Below, piece by piece: positions 47,830 to 61,211 of a DNA stretch of 64,000 nt (position 1 is the first letter of the stretch; each line of letters opens with the position of its first letter). The position numbers were made by a program, and so were the translations under genes. This stretch comes from Marinitenerispora sediminis. GTDB lineage: Bacteria; Actinomycetota; Actinomycetes; Streptosporangiales; Streptosporangiaceae. The stretch lies in assembly GCF_003336425.1 (NCBI RefSeq), contig NZ_QEIO01000025.1:1-64000 (forward strand), written 5' to 3'. Under the pieces are notes generated by a model. The model ran no database searches. It saw only the letters and a program-made list of their open reading frames with translations, and was not told the DNA's origin.

Positions 47830-49263
47830 ATGCCGCCGACCGAGGAGGCGACCACGGCCACCGCCACACCACCCCAGCAGACCGCGCCCGCGCGCCCCGG
47901 CACCGGGCGGGCCCCCGGGCCGGCCGGCCCCGGCGCCGTGCCCGACGCCGACGGGCACGGCGAGCCGGCCCCGCCCGCACGCCGCCGCCGCGCTCCCGCG
48001 ATGTTCCGGTCGCTGTCCGTCCGCAACTACCGCCTCTTCGCCATGGGGCAGGTGGTCTCCAACACCGGCACCTGGATGCAGCGCATCGCCCAGGACTGGC
48101 TGGTCCTCCAGCTCAGCGGCGGCAGCGGCATGGCGCTCGGCGTCACCACCGCGCTGCAGTTCCTGCCCATGCTGCTGTTCGGCCTGCTCGGCGGCACCCT
48201 GGTGGACCGGATGAACAAGCGCCGGCTGCTCGTCGCCACCCAGGCCGCCATGGGGCTGCTCGCGCTGGCGCTCGGCGTCCTGGCCACGGCCGGCCTCGCC
48301 CAGGTCTGGCACGTCTACCTGTTCGCGTTCGGCCTCGGCCTGGTCACCGTCCTGGACAACCCGGCCCGGCAGACGTTCGTCGTCGAGATGGTCGGCCAGC
48401 GCGACCTGCCCAACGCCATCGCGCTGAACAGCGCCAGCTTCCAGCTGGGACGGGTCACCGGACCGGCCGTGGCCGGCCTGCTCATCGCCGCCTTCGGCAG
48501 CGGCCCGGTGTTCCTGGTCAACGCGCTCTCCTTCGTCGCCGTGCTGACCGGACTGTGGCTGATGCGCCCCGCCGAACTGCACGTCACCGAACCCGCCCCG
48601 CGGGCCAAGGGCCAGACGATGGAGGGCCTGCGCTACATCCTCGGCCGGCGCGACCTCGTGCTGCTGCTGGTCATGACCGCCTTCCTCCAGCTGTTCGGCG
48701 CCAACGTGCAGAACCAGATCGCGCTGATGACCAACAACGTGTTCCGCGCCGGCGCGGACGCGTTCGGGGTCGCCGCTGCGGCCATCGCCGTGGGCGCCCT
48801 CGCCGGGGCCCTGCTCGCCGCGCGCCGGGACCGGCCGCGGCTGGGCGTCCTGCTGGCCGGCGCCCTCGCCTTCGGCGTGCTGGAGATCGCCGCGGCCCTG
48901 ACCACCGGATACCTGGCGTTCCTGCTGGTCCTGGTCCCGATGGGCATGGCCTTCCTCAGCTTCAACACGACCATGAACGCGGTCTTCCAGACCAGCGTCG
49001 ACCCGCAGATGCGCGGCCGGGTCATGAGCATGTTCATGCTGTTCTTCCTCGGCCCGGCGCCGATCGGGGCGCCTCTCGTCGGATTCCTCGCCGACAGGTT
49101 CGGTCCGCAGGTCAGCCTGGCCACCGGTGGTGTCGTCACCGTGCTGGTGACGGTCCTGGTGAGTGTGCTCCTGGCCCGCCGGCGCGGGGTCGGGGTGCGC
49201 GTCACGCCGACCCGCCGCCCCTTCCTGGCGCTCACCCGCCGGCCGCTCGCCGAGACCGGATGA
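47830..49263 (+). CDS. MFS exporter (DHA3/EntS-like)
   Basis: This 477-residue protein has a disordered 55-residue N-terminus and then twelve membrane helices. It starts 'LSVRNYRLFAMGQVVSNTGT' and 'MQRIAQDWLVLQLSGGSGMA', typical of DHA3-type exporters such as EntS. A family loop motif is 'LVDRMNKRRLLVATQAAM'. It is coupled to the upstream MarR gene, which probably represses it. Export of a drug, siderophore or other small molecule is inferred. Confidence 0.9.
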   Translation: MPPTEEATTATATPPQQTAPARPGTGRAPGPAGPGAVPDADGHGEPAPPARRRRAPAMFRSLSVRNYRLFAMGQVVSNTGTWMQRIAQDWLVLQLSGGSGMALGVTTALQFLPMLLFGLLGGTLVDRMNKRRLLVATQAAMGLLALALGVLATAGLAQVWHVYLFAFGLGLVTVLDNPARQTFVVEMVGQRDLPNAIALNSASFQLGRVTGPAVAGLLIAAFGSGPVFLVNALSFVAVLTGLWLMRPAELHVTEPAPRAKGQTMEGLRYILGRRDLVLLLVMTAFLQLFGANVQNQIALMTNNVFRAGADAFGVAAAAIAVGALAGALLAARRDRPRLGVLLAGALAFGVLEIAAALTTGYLAFLLVLVPMGMAFLSFNTTMNAVFQTSVDPQMRGRVMSMFMLFFLGPAPIGAPLVGFLADRFGPQVSLATGGVVTVLVTVLVSVLLARRRGVGVRVTPTRRPFLALTRRPLAETG

Positions 49264-49320
49264 CCGCTCCGGGCGCGGCCGGCCGGGCATACTGGGGGTC
49301 GCACCAGAGGAGGGACCCCC

Positions 49321-49878
49321 ATGCGGCTGTTCGTCGCGCTGACCCCGCCGGCGACCGCGCTGGACGAACTGCACCGCGCGGTCGCCGCGGCCCGCGGCCA
49401 CCGTGCGGCACCCCGCGGCGTCCGCTGGACGCCGCGCGAGGAGTGGCACCTCACCCTGCTCTTCCTCGGAGAGGTCCCCGACCCCGAGGTACCCGCGCTG
49501 CGCGCCCGGCTGGCCCGGGAGGCCGCCGCCCACCCGGCCATGGAACTGGCCCTGCGCGGGGCCGGCACCTTCCCGGCCGACTCCGAGCGGGCGCGGGTGC
49601 TGTGGGCCGGCGTCGAGGGGGACACCGAGGCGCTGACACACCTCGCCGGCGCGCTGCACTCCGCCGCCGCGGCGCACGGCGTGCCGGTCGAGCCGCGGCC
49701 CTACGTGCCGCACGTCACGCTGGCCCGCACCCGCGGCCCCCACGACCTGAGCGGACCGCGGGACGTCCTGGCCGACCTGGCCGGATCCCCGTGGCGGGCG
49801 GGTGAGGCGGAACTGGTCCGCAGCCGCGCCGACGGCCGTCCCCGCTACCTGACCGTCGCCAGGTGGCCGTTAACCTGA
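49321..49878 (+). CDS. thpR: RNA 2',3'-cyclic phosphodiesterase
   Basis: This is a 2H-phosphoesterase-family protein of 185 residues. Both H-x-T-x motifs are visible: 'EWHLTLLFLGEVPD' (about residue 43) and 'YVPHVTLARTR' (about 135). 'RLFVALTPPA' is the typical N-terminus. It acts on RNA ends, hydrolysing 2',3'-cyclic phosphates; the historical name is 2'-5' RNA ligase. Fifty bases downstream a tiny membrane-protein gene follows. Confidence 0.93.
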   Translation: MRLFVALTPPATALDELHRAVAAARGHRAAPRGVRWTPREEWHLTLLFLGEVPDPEVPALRARLAREAAAHPAMELALRGAGTFPADSERARVLWAGVEGDTEALTHLAGALHSAAAAHGVPVEPRPYVPHVTLARTRGPHDLSGPRDVLADLAGSPWRAGEAELVRSRADGRPRYLTVARWPLT

Positions 49879-49929
49879 AGGGGACCGGGTCCGGACCGCA
49901 CCGGACGACCGAGAGGACGAGGCGCCGCG

Positions 49930-50028
49930 ATGAGCATGCTCACCAACAACCGCAAGCAGCGCTGGCTGCTGCCCACGGTGCTCGGCGCGATCATGCTCAT
50001 CGTCGTCATCGGCGCCCTCGCCGGCTGA
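49930..50028 (+). CDS. 32-residue single-helix membrane protein
   Basis: The frame starts 'MSMLTNNRKQRWLLPT' and then has one hydrophobic helix ('VLGAIMLIVVIGALAG') before the stop. A gaggacgagg site precedes the ATG. The positive-inside N-terminus, clean helix and position 51 bp after thpR argue for a real small protein. I recognise no family. Confidence 0.6.
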   Translation: MSMLTNNRKQRWLLPTVLGAIMLIVVIGALAG

Positions 50029-50056
50029 GCGGCCGGGCGGGCCGGAGCCGCCCCGC

Positions 50057-50782
50057 TCAGGCGTGCGCGGCGATCCGGGCCAGTGCCTGGGAGACCAGTC
50101 CCGCGTTGTCCTCCGCCTCCTGCCCGTCCGGGGCGAGCAGGGTGTCCTCCAGCCCGATGCGGATGTCCCGGTCGGCCGCGATCGCGGTGTCCAGGAGCGG
50201 CCACGCCGTCTGCTCCCTCCCGTGCAGCAGGCGCGGCAGCGCCACACCGGCGCGGTCCAGCACCGCTTCCACGGCCGTGACCGTCTCCAGCGCCTGGGCC
50301 ACCGTGGGCTCCGCCGGCCCGATCAGCACGTAGGCGAACGCGTCGGCCAGGCCGCTCGCGGTGAGGATCCGCGCCGCCTGCACCGTCCCCAGCCGGGCCT
50401 CCAGGGCGACCTGCCGATCGGCCAGCAGCCGCGCCACCTCCACCGCCCCCGGCTCGGCCAGATCCACCGTGGCCGCGTCGGGCAGCGCGCCCCAGCGCTG
50501 CACGAGGTCGTAGCGCCGCCAGGGGTCGGGCTCGGCCGACAGTCCCGTGGTGACGCTGATCGGCACGCCCGGGACCGCCGCGCGCAGCTTCGCCAGCAGC
50601 GGTGTCACGACCTGCGGCTCCAGGGCCTGCCCGCCGCGGCTGTCGCGCGGGTGGACGTGCAGCCAGGTGGCGCCCGCCGCCACCACCGCCCGCGCGTCCG
50701 CGGCCAATTGGTCCGCGGAGACCGGCAGCGCCGGATGCGCGCCCGGGCGCCGGTCACCGTTGAGACAGGCGACTATCCTCAT
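50057..50782 (-). CDS. BKACE (DUF849) family beta-keto acid cleavage enzyme
   Basis: This TIM-barrel enzyme is of the beta-keto acid cleavage family, which condenses a beta-keto acid with acetyl-CoA using zinc. The zinc motif 'WLHVHPRDSRG' and the late 'RIGLEDTLLAPDG' (substrate-carboxylate Glu) are present. At 241 residues it is shorter than the usual 270-300, with less sequence before the first strand. ATG 50782 ('MRIVACLNGDRR') has gagagg 6 nt upstream. The substrate is unassigned. Confidence 0.85.
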   Translation of the reverse strand: MRIVACLNGDRRPGAHPALPVSADQLAADARAVVAAGATWLHVHPRDSRGGQALEPQVVTPLLAKLRAAVPGVPISVTTGLSAEPDPWRRYDLVQRWGALPDAATVDLAEPGAVEVARLLADRQVALEARLGTVQAARILTASGLADAFAYVLIGPAEPTVAQALETVTAVEAVLDRAGVALPRLLHGREQTAWPLLDTAIAADRDIRIGLEDTLLAPDGQEAEDNAGLVSQALARIAAHA

Positions 50783-50873
50783 GGCCATCCTCTCGCCTCG
50801 GGGCGTTCGCTTGTGCGGAACATGCCCACCCGGCGCGGGGCACAAGCTCCGCCGCGGCACACCGGATGGGACG

Positions 50874-51947
50874 ATGGCGCGCATGACGAGCGGAAGGGCG
50901 GGCCGGGCGGCCCTGCTGGCGGTGGTGCTCACGGCGCTGCCGGTCACCCTGGGCGCGACCGCCGAACCGGAGGACTCCGCCACGGCGGGCGCGCCGGAGG
51001 GGTCGGAGACCGCGTTCCGGCTCACCGATCCGCGCATCGCGGAGTCCAGCGGACTGGCGGCGTCGCGGCTGTACGAGGGCGTGTACTGGACGCACAACGA
51101 CAGCGGCGACCAGTACGGGCCCGACGTCTACGCGGTCGACGAGACCGGGCGGACGGTCGCCACCGTGCGGCTGTCCGGCGACGGTGTCCAGGCGCGCGAC
51201 TGGGAGGCGGTCGCCATGGGCACCGACGACTCCGGGGCGCCCGCCGTCTTCGTCGGGGACATCGGCGACAACTTCGACGGCGGCTGGCCGGACGTCCGGG
51301 TCTACCGGTTCCCTGAGCCGGCGGTGCTCGGCGACCAGACCGTCGCGGCCACCACGTTCACGTTCCGCTACGCCGACGGCGCCCGCAACGCCGAGGGCAT
51401 GATGATCGACCCCCGCGACAACCGGCTCTACGTGATCAGCAAGGAGGTCGGCGGCGGCGTCTACGCGGCCCCCGAGCGGCCGACGGCCGACGGCGTCAAC
51501 GAACTGGTCCGCATCGCCTCGGCCCCGCTCTACGCCACCGACGCCGCGTTCGCCGCCGACGGCAGCCGCTACGCGGTCCGCACCTACTGGAGCGCCAACG
51601 TCTACGACGCGAGCGACGGCGTGCCCGGCCGCATCGTCGAGCGCGTGACGCTGCCCCGCACCGAGCAGGGCGAGTCCCTGGCCTTCACCCCGGACGGCAC
51701 CGCCCTGATGGCCGGCACCGAGGGCCTGGACAGCCCGGTGTGGCGAGTTCCGCTCACCGCCGCGCCCGAGCCGGCGGAGCCCGACCCCGGGACCGCGCGG
51801 CCCGAGGAGGAGCCGGCCGACCCGCCCGCGCCGGACCGTCCGGCCGCGGACCCCGACGGCGAAGGCGCCCTGCCGCTCATCCTGGCGGGCGGGCTCGGCG
51901 CGGCGGTCGTCATCGCCGCGATCGTGTGGCTGGCGCGCCGGGGATGA
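50874..51947 (+). CDS. Secreted, membrane-anchored beta-propeller-like protein
   Basis: The predicted signal peptide ('AALLAVVLTALPVTLGATA') is followed by about 270 residues of repeated strand motifs ('GLAASRLYEGVYWTHNDSGD', 'AVFVGDIGDNFDGGWPDVRV', 'AEGMMIDPRDNRLYVISKE'). These resemble the phytase-esterase-like/NHL-type propeller proteins of actinomycetes. A Pro/Asp/Ala-rich spacer and a C-terminal membrane helix ('LPLILAGGLGAAVVIAAIVW') anchor it outside the cell. The start is 50874 or 50883. No catalytic residues can be named. Confidence 0.8.
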   Translation: MARMTSGRAGRAALLAVVLTALPVTLGATAEPEDSATAGAPEGSETAFRLTDPRIAESSGLAASRLYEGVYWTHNDSGDQYGPDVYAVDETGRTVATVRLSGDGVQARDWEAVAMGTDDSGAPAVFVGDIGDNFDGGWPDVRVYRFPEPAVLGDQTVAATTFTFRYADGARNAEGMMIDPRDNRLYVISKEVGGGVYAAPERPTADGVNELVRIASAPLYATDAAFAADGSRYAVRTYWSANVYDASDGVPGRIVERVTLPRTEQGESLAFTPDGTALMAGTEGLDSPVWRVPLTAAPEPAEPDPGTARPEEEPADPPAPDRPAADPDGEGALPLILAGGLGAAVVIAAIVWLARRG

Positions 51948-52000
51948 CCGCCCGCGGGCCGGGACGGGCCCGCGAGGCGACCGCCCGGCGCTCCCGAGGG

Positions 52001-52993
52001 CTACTCGCCGAAGAAGATCTCCCGTGCCAGGAACGCGTGCCGGGAGTGGTCGGTGAAGACGCCGTCCACGCCCAGCTCGAAGAACGCCTCGTACTCGGCC
52101 GCGAAGTCGCCGTTGGCGGTGGGGTCGTCGCCCGATCGCAGCGACGCCGGCAGGTGGGCATTCTCGCTGCGGAACGTGTAGGGATGCACGAGCAGGCCCG
52201 CCGCGTGGGCGTCGGCCACCAGGGAGGTGGGCTCGACGAGGTCGTTCTCCTTGTCCCTGGGGATGATCCGCGCCTTGTCCGGACCGATCGCCTGCGCGTA
52301 CCCGGCGACCTCGGCCAGGCCCTCGGGGGTGGCCACCGGGTCGAAGGCGGCTCCGCCGTGCATGAGCTGGACCAGCGGCAGCTCCAGTTCGGCGAGGCCG
52401 CGCAGGCTGTCGGCCTCGAACGACTGGAGGAACACCGGGACCTCCGGCTCGGGGCCGGCCAGCCCGGTCTCGCGCAGCAGCGCGATGAGCGGCGGTTCCA
52501 GGGCCAGGCCGGCCGCGGCGTGGTAGGCAGGGTGCTTCGTCTCCGGGTAGACCCCGACCGGCCGGCGCAGCTCCGCGGTGAGCCGCTTGGCGAGCTCGAT
52601 GATCTCGGCCATGGTGGGGATCTCGTAGCGGCCGTCGTGCGCGGCGTTGTCCGGACGGAGGTCCGGCACCCGCTCGACCGCGCGCAGCGTCTTGATCTCG
52701 GCGAGGGTGAAGTCCTCCGCGAACCAGCCGGTGACCTCGCGGCCGTCGACCGTGCGCGTGGTGCGGCGGTCGGCGAACTCCGGACGGCCGGCGACGTCGG
52801 TGGTGTGCCCGATCTCGTTCTCGTGCCGCGCGATCAGGTGCCCGTCGCTGGTCGACACCAGGTCGATCTCGATGAAGTCACCGCCGTGCCGCGCCCCCAG
52901 CTCGTACGAGGCGAGCGTGTGCTCCGGCCGGTGCCCCGAGGCGCCGCGGTGCGAGATGATGGTGACCGGGTGTTTCCGCTGGTTCCTGCGCAC
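52001..52993 (-). CDS. Glycerophosphodiester phosphodiesterase
   Basis: This GDPD-family TIM barrel (330 residues) releases glycerol 3-phosphate from deacylated phospholipids. The metal and catalytic sites are 'ISHRGASGHRPEHTLASYEL' (two His plus Glu), 'DFIEIDLVSTSDGHLIARHE' and 'PVGVYPETKHP'. 'LGVDGVFTDHS' closes the barrel. No signal peptide precedes it (start 'MRRNQRKHPVT'), so it is probably cytosolic, unlike secreted GlpQ. Confidence 0.93.
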   Translation of the reverse strand: MRRNQRKHPVTIISHRGASGHRPEHTLASYELGARHGGDFIEIDLVSTSDGHLIARHENEIGHTTDVAGRPEFADRRTTRTVDGREVTGWFAEDFTLAEIKTLRAVERVPDLRPDNAAHDGRYEIPTMAEIIELAKRLTAELRRPVGVYPETKHPAYHAAAGLALEPPLIALLRETGLAGPEPEVPVFLQSFEADSLRGLAELELPLVQLMHGGAAFDPVATPEGLAEVAGYAQAIGPDKARIIPRDKENDLVEPTSLVADAHAAGLLVHPYTFRSENAHLPASLRSGDDPTANGDFAAEYEAFFELGVDGVFTDHSRHAFLAREIFFGE

Positions 52994-53122
52994 TGAAGGG
53001 GTCCGTCCGTCCGACCGGGTGGGTGTCTGGTACGGGGCGGGCCGGTCCGGGGAGCCCGGACCGGCCGTGGGCCGCTCTCCGCCCGGCGGTGCCCCGCGTC
53101 CGGGCGGTCGGTCGGCGGCGGC

Positions 53123-58002
<4,880 letters not shown>

Positions 58003-58121
58003 GGCGGGCCGGCCGGCCGCGACCCGCCCCGAACACGACGATGACCCCGTGAACGCGTCACGGGGTCAGGCGGGACCGGGAGAACGTCGCGGCCGGGCGG
58101 TGGCCCGGCCGGAGCGTTCGG

Positions 58122-59228
58122 TCAGACGCCCGCGGCCAGCGCGTCGGCCGCGCCGTCGACCTGGTTGATGTCGCGCTCGGCCGGGCCGGTGTAGCGGGCG
58201 CTCGGGCGCACCAGGCGGCCGGTGCGCTTCTGCTCCAGGATGTGCGCCGACCATCCCGCGGTGCGGGCACTGGTGAACATCGAGGTGAACAGCGTCGAGG
58301 GGACCTCGGCGAAGTCCAGCACGACCGCGGCCCAGTACTCGACGTTGGTGGCGAGCACCCGGTCCGGCTTGCGGGCGTGCAGCTCGTCCAGCGCGGCGGT
58401 CTCCAGCGCGGCGGCGACCTCGTACCGGGGAGCGTTGAGCTCCTTGGCGGTGCGGCGCAGCACCCGGGCCCGCGGGTCCTCCGCGCGGTACACGCGGTGG
58501 CCGAAGCCCATGAGCCGCTCGCCCCGGTCCAGCGCGCCCTTGACGTACTGGCGGGCGTCGCCGATGCGCTCGGTCTCGTCGAGCATGTGCAGCACGCGCG
58601 CCGGGGCACCGCCGTGCAGCGGCCCGGACATGGCACCGACCGCACCCGAGAGCGCGGCCGCCACGTCGGCCCCCGTGGAGGCGATGACGCGGGCGGTGAA
58701 GGTGGACGCGTTCATGCCGTGCTCGGCAGCCGACGTCCAGTAGGCGTCCACGGCCTTGACGTGCCGCGGATCGGGCTCGCCGCGCAGCTGGATCATGAAG
58801 CGCTCGACGACCGTCGAGCCCTCCGCCACCCGGCTCTGCGGCACCTGCGGCTGGTCGCCGCGCGCGGACTGCGCGATCACGGACAGCGCCGCCGAGGCGG
58901 CACGCGCGACGTTCTCGCGCGCCTCGGCGTCGTCGATGTCGAGCAACGGCTTGAAGCCCCAGAGCGGTGCCAGGGTCGCCAGCGTGCTCTGCACGTCGAC
59001 ACGGACGTCACCGGTCGAGACCGGCAGGGTGATCGGATCCGCGAAGGGAAGTCCGGGGTTGAAGCTGTTGTCGACCAACAGCCCCCAAACACGCCCGAAG
59101 GTGACGTGGCCGACGAGGTTCTCGATGTCGACGCCCCGGTACCGGAGGGCGCCGCCCTCCTTGTCCGGTTCGGCGATCTCGGTCTCGAACGCCACGACTC
59201 CTTCGAGCCCGGGTTTGAAGTCCGACAT
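58122..59228 (-). CDS. Citrate synthase (CitA/GltA2-like)
   Basis: This enzyme condenses oxaloacetate and acetyl-CoA. The 368-residue short actinobacterial type begins 'MSDFKPGLEGVVAFETEI'. Active-site regions are 'TSAAEHGMNASTFTARV' (His), 'GPLHGGAPARVLHML' (His), 'MGFGHRVYRAEDPRARVL' and a C-terminal Asp in 'VVLDFAEVP'. Gene order serC...citrate synthase resembles Rv0884c-Rv0889c. pdxH is divergent. Confidence 0.95.
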   Translation of the reverse strand: MSDFKPGLEGVVAFETEIAEPDKEGGALRYRGVDIENLVGHVTFGRVWGLLVDNSFNPGLPFADPITLPVSTGDVRVDVQSTLATLAPLWGFKPLLDIDDAEARENVARAASAALSVIAQSARGDQPQVPQSRVAEGSTVVERFMIQLRGEPDPRHVKAVDAYWTSAAEHGMNASTFTARVIASTGADVAAALSGAVGAMSGPLHGGAPARVLHMLDETERIGDARQYVKGALDRGERLMGFGHRVYRAEDPRARVLRRTAKELNAPRYEVAAALETAALDELHARKPDRVLATNVEYWAAVVLDFAEVPSTLFTSMFTSARTAGWSAHILEQKRTGRLVRPSARYTGPAERDINQVDGAADALAAGV

Positions 59229-59261
59229 ACCGGCTTCCTCCGTCTCCTCGGTCCTGGAAAG

Positions 59262-59366
59262 GGTGCATCCATTGAACCTGTTGGGGTTTTTGCGATGACA
59301 CGCGAGGTGTCCCAATGGCTGAGCCACCGGCTGGCGCGTACCCCACAGGTCGTGTGAGGATGCACC
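59262..59366. promoter_or_regulatory. Widely spaced inverted repeat in the citrate synthase-pdxH divergent region
   Basis: ggtgcatcc (59262-59270) and ggatgcacc (59358-59366) flank the core of the 141-bp intergenic region, one half-site next to each gene. It could be a shared operator or chance pairing. Confidence 0.35.
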
Positions 59367-59369
59367 ACT

Positions 59370-60044
59370 GTGAACCATTGTGACCCCGCTGAGCTGCGTG
59401 AACCTTATGACGGTACGCCCCTGCGCCGCGCCGATCTGTCCGCGCACCCTATGAAGCAGTTTCACATTTGGTTCACACAGGCGCACACGGCGGGGTTGCC
59501 GGAACCGAACGCCATGGTGCTGGCGACGGTGGACCCGGATGGCGCGCCGAGCGCCCGGACGGTCCTCCTCAAAGGCTACGACCGCGCGGGCCTGCGGTTC
59601 TTCACCAACTACACCTCCCGGAAGGCCCGCGCGCTGAGCGTGAACCCGCGGGCCAGCGTGGTCTTCCCGTGGCACGCCATGCGCCGCCAGGTGATCGTGA
59701 CCGGCCGTGTCGAATGTCTCAGTGCCGAGGAGAACGACGCCTACTTCGCCTCGCGCCCGCACGGCTCCCAGATCGGCGCCTGGGCGAGCGAGCACCAGTC
59801 GGCGCCGGTGGCCGACCGCGCCGAGCTCGACGCCCGCTACGCGCGCTTCCGGGCGATGTGGCCCGAGGAGGAGCCCGTCCCGCGCCCGGAGTACTGGGGC
59901 GGCTACCGCGTCCTGCCCGCCGAGGTGGAGTTCTGGCAGGGCAGGCCGGACCGCATGCACGACCGGTTCCGCTACCGCAGGGCGGGCGGGGCGGCGGGCG
60001 GGGAGCCGGCCGCCCGGTGGGACGTGGAGCGGCTCTCGCCCTGA
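59370..60044 (+). CDS. pdxH: Pyridoxamine/pyridoxine 5'-phosphate oxidase
   Basis: This FMN-dependent oxidase completes PLP synthesis or salvage. Family blocks are 'PMKQFHIWFTQAHTAGLPEP', 'ARTVLLKGYDRAGLRFFTN', 'ASVVFPWHAMRRQVIVTGRV', 'SRPHGSQIGAWASEQS'-like sequence and the closing 'FWQGRPDRMHDRFRYRR'. The start is GTG 59370, giving 224 residues and normal length. PLP serves serC and thrC in this window. Confidence 0.94.
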   Translation: MNHCDPAELREPYDGTPLRRADLSAHPMKQFHIWFTQAHTAGLPEPNAMVLATVDPDGAPSARTVLLKGYDRAGLRFFTNYTSRKARALSVNPRASVVFPWHAMRRQVIVTGRVECLSAEENDAYFASRPHGSQIGAWASEHQSAPVADRAELDARYARFRAMWPEEEPVPRPEYWGGYRVLPAEVEFWQGRPDRMHDRFRYRRAGGAAGGEPAARWDVERLSP

Positions 60045-60144
60045 CCCCGCCTCGGCCGGCCGGACCCGTCCGCGCGGCGGACCCCGCGCCTGAAAAGCGT
60101 GATCTAAGACACATTGCGCGGAGGTGATGCGTCCGTTGCCACGC

Positions 60145-60150
60145 TATGAT
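60145..60150 (+). promoter_or_regulatory. Candidate -10 box upstream of the DtxR/IdeR gene
   Basis: tatgat stands out in a GC-rich region 157 bp before the start codon. No good -35 lies at normal distance. Confidence 0.35.
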
Positions 60151-60306
60151 TGATGCCATCGGTGGCCGCTCCCGCGGCCAGTGCCGCCGGCCCGGTGGGC
60201 GCCGCCCCTTCCCAGGTGCGCGGCTGCCGGAACAGCAGCGCGCTGGCCCGTGTTGAGAGATCTGCCGTTGACTGCTCTCAACGGGCCCTTGAGGGGAGGG
60301 GGAGCC

Positions 60307-61017
60307 TTGACCGCACACGGGCTTATCGACACCACGGAGATGTACCTCCGCACCATCTTCGAGCTCGAAGAAGAAGGCATCGTGCCGCTGCGCGCCCGGA
60401 TCGCCGAGCGCCTGAAGCAGAGCGGACCGACGGTCAGCCAGACGGTCGCGCGGATGGAGCGCGACGGCCTGCTCCGGGTCGAGAACGACCGCCATCTCGT
60501 GATGACCGCTGAGGGGCGGCGCCTCGCGACCCATGTCATGCGCAAGCACCGCCTGGCCGAGCGCCTGCTGGTCGACGTCATCGGCCTGCCGTGGGAGGAC
60601 GTCCACGTCGAGGCGTGCCGCTGGGAGCACGTCATCTCCGAGGCGGTCGAGGAGCGCCTGGTCCGGCTGCTGAACGCCCCCTCGGTGTGCCCGCACGGCA
60701 ACCCCATCCCGGGGCTGGACGAGCTCGGCCTGCGCGACTACGTGCCCGAGCCCTTCTCCGACGACTCGATCGTGCCGATGCTCGACGTCGCCAACGCCGC
60801 CGAGGTACGGGTGACGGTGCGCCGCATCAGCGAGCAGCTGCAAGCCGATCCGGAAGTGATGCTCACCCTCAAGCGCGCCGGGGTACAACCTGGACATGAG
60901 GTGACGCTCCTCGCGGGCGAGGACGGTGTTCGGGTGATTGGTGGGACGCACAGGGATGGTGAGCCAAGCGAGCTGTCGCGGCAGATCGCCAGTCACATCT
61001 TCGTCGCCAAGCCGTAG
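60307..61017 (+). CDS. ideR: Iron-dependent regulator of the DtxR/IdeR family
   Basis: This metal-dependent repressor controls iron uptake and storage. The TTG at 60307 begins 'MTAHGLIDTTEMYLRTIFEL', the conserved family start, with a purine-rich gaggggaggggga site. The helix-turn-helix is near 'KQSGPTVSQTVARMERDGL'. Metal ligands equivalent to DtxR are Met12, His81, Glu85, His100, Cys104, Glu107 and His108. 'VCPHGNPIPG' is typical, and an SH3-like C-terminal domain (about 150-236) is present. Length 236 residues. Confidence 0.93.
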   Translation: MTAHGLIDTTEMYLRTIFELEEEGIVPLRARIAERLKQSGPTVSQTVARMERDGLLRVENDRHLVMTAEGRRLATHVMRKHRLAERLLVDVIGLPWEDVHVEACRWEHVISEAVEERLVRLLNAPSVCPHGNPIPGLDELGLRDYVPEPFSDDSIVPMLDVANAAEVRVTVRRISEQLQADPEVMLTLKRAGVQPGHEVTLLAGEDGVRVIGGTHRDGEPSELSRQIASHIFVAKP

Positions 61018-61211
61018 ACGGGGTACGGGCTGCCCGAGCGGGGGTCCCCGAGTAAATGTCGCGTTGCTCTGCGGATACGATTCGGCTGTTGCTACGCTCG
61101 GCTCATGGCGTGGGCCGGTCGACATGAAGCTCCATATGCCCATTGCGCGGGGGCGATATGGGTCGCGTGGGTCATCATGAGTACGGTCCGTGACGGCGAG
61201 GTGGCGGCTTT

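Noticed and set aside
50057-51097. 346-residue version of the BKACE protein
   Set aside because: The extra N-terminal 105 residues overlap the divergent secreted-protein gene and have no family character. ATG 50782 has a proper ribosome site.
59460-59480. ttcacatttggttcacac resembling a PHO-box or CRP-type site
   Set aside because: It lies inside the pdxH coding region where it encodes the conserved N-terminal helix, so chance similarity is more likely.
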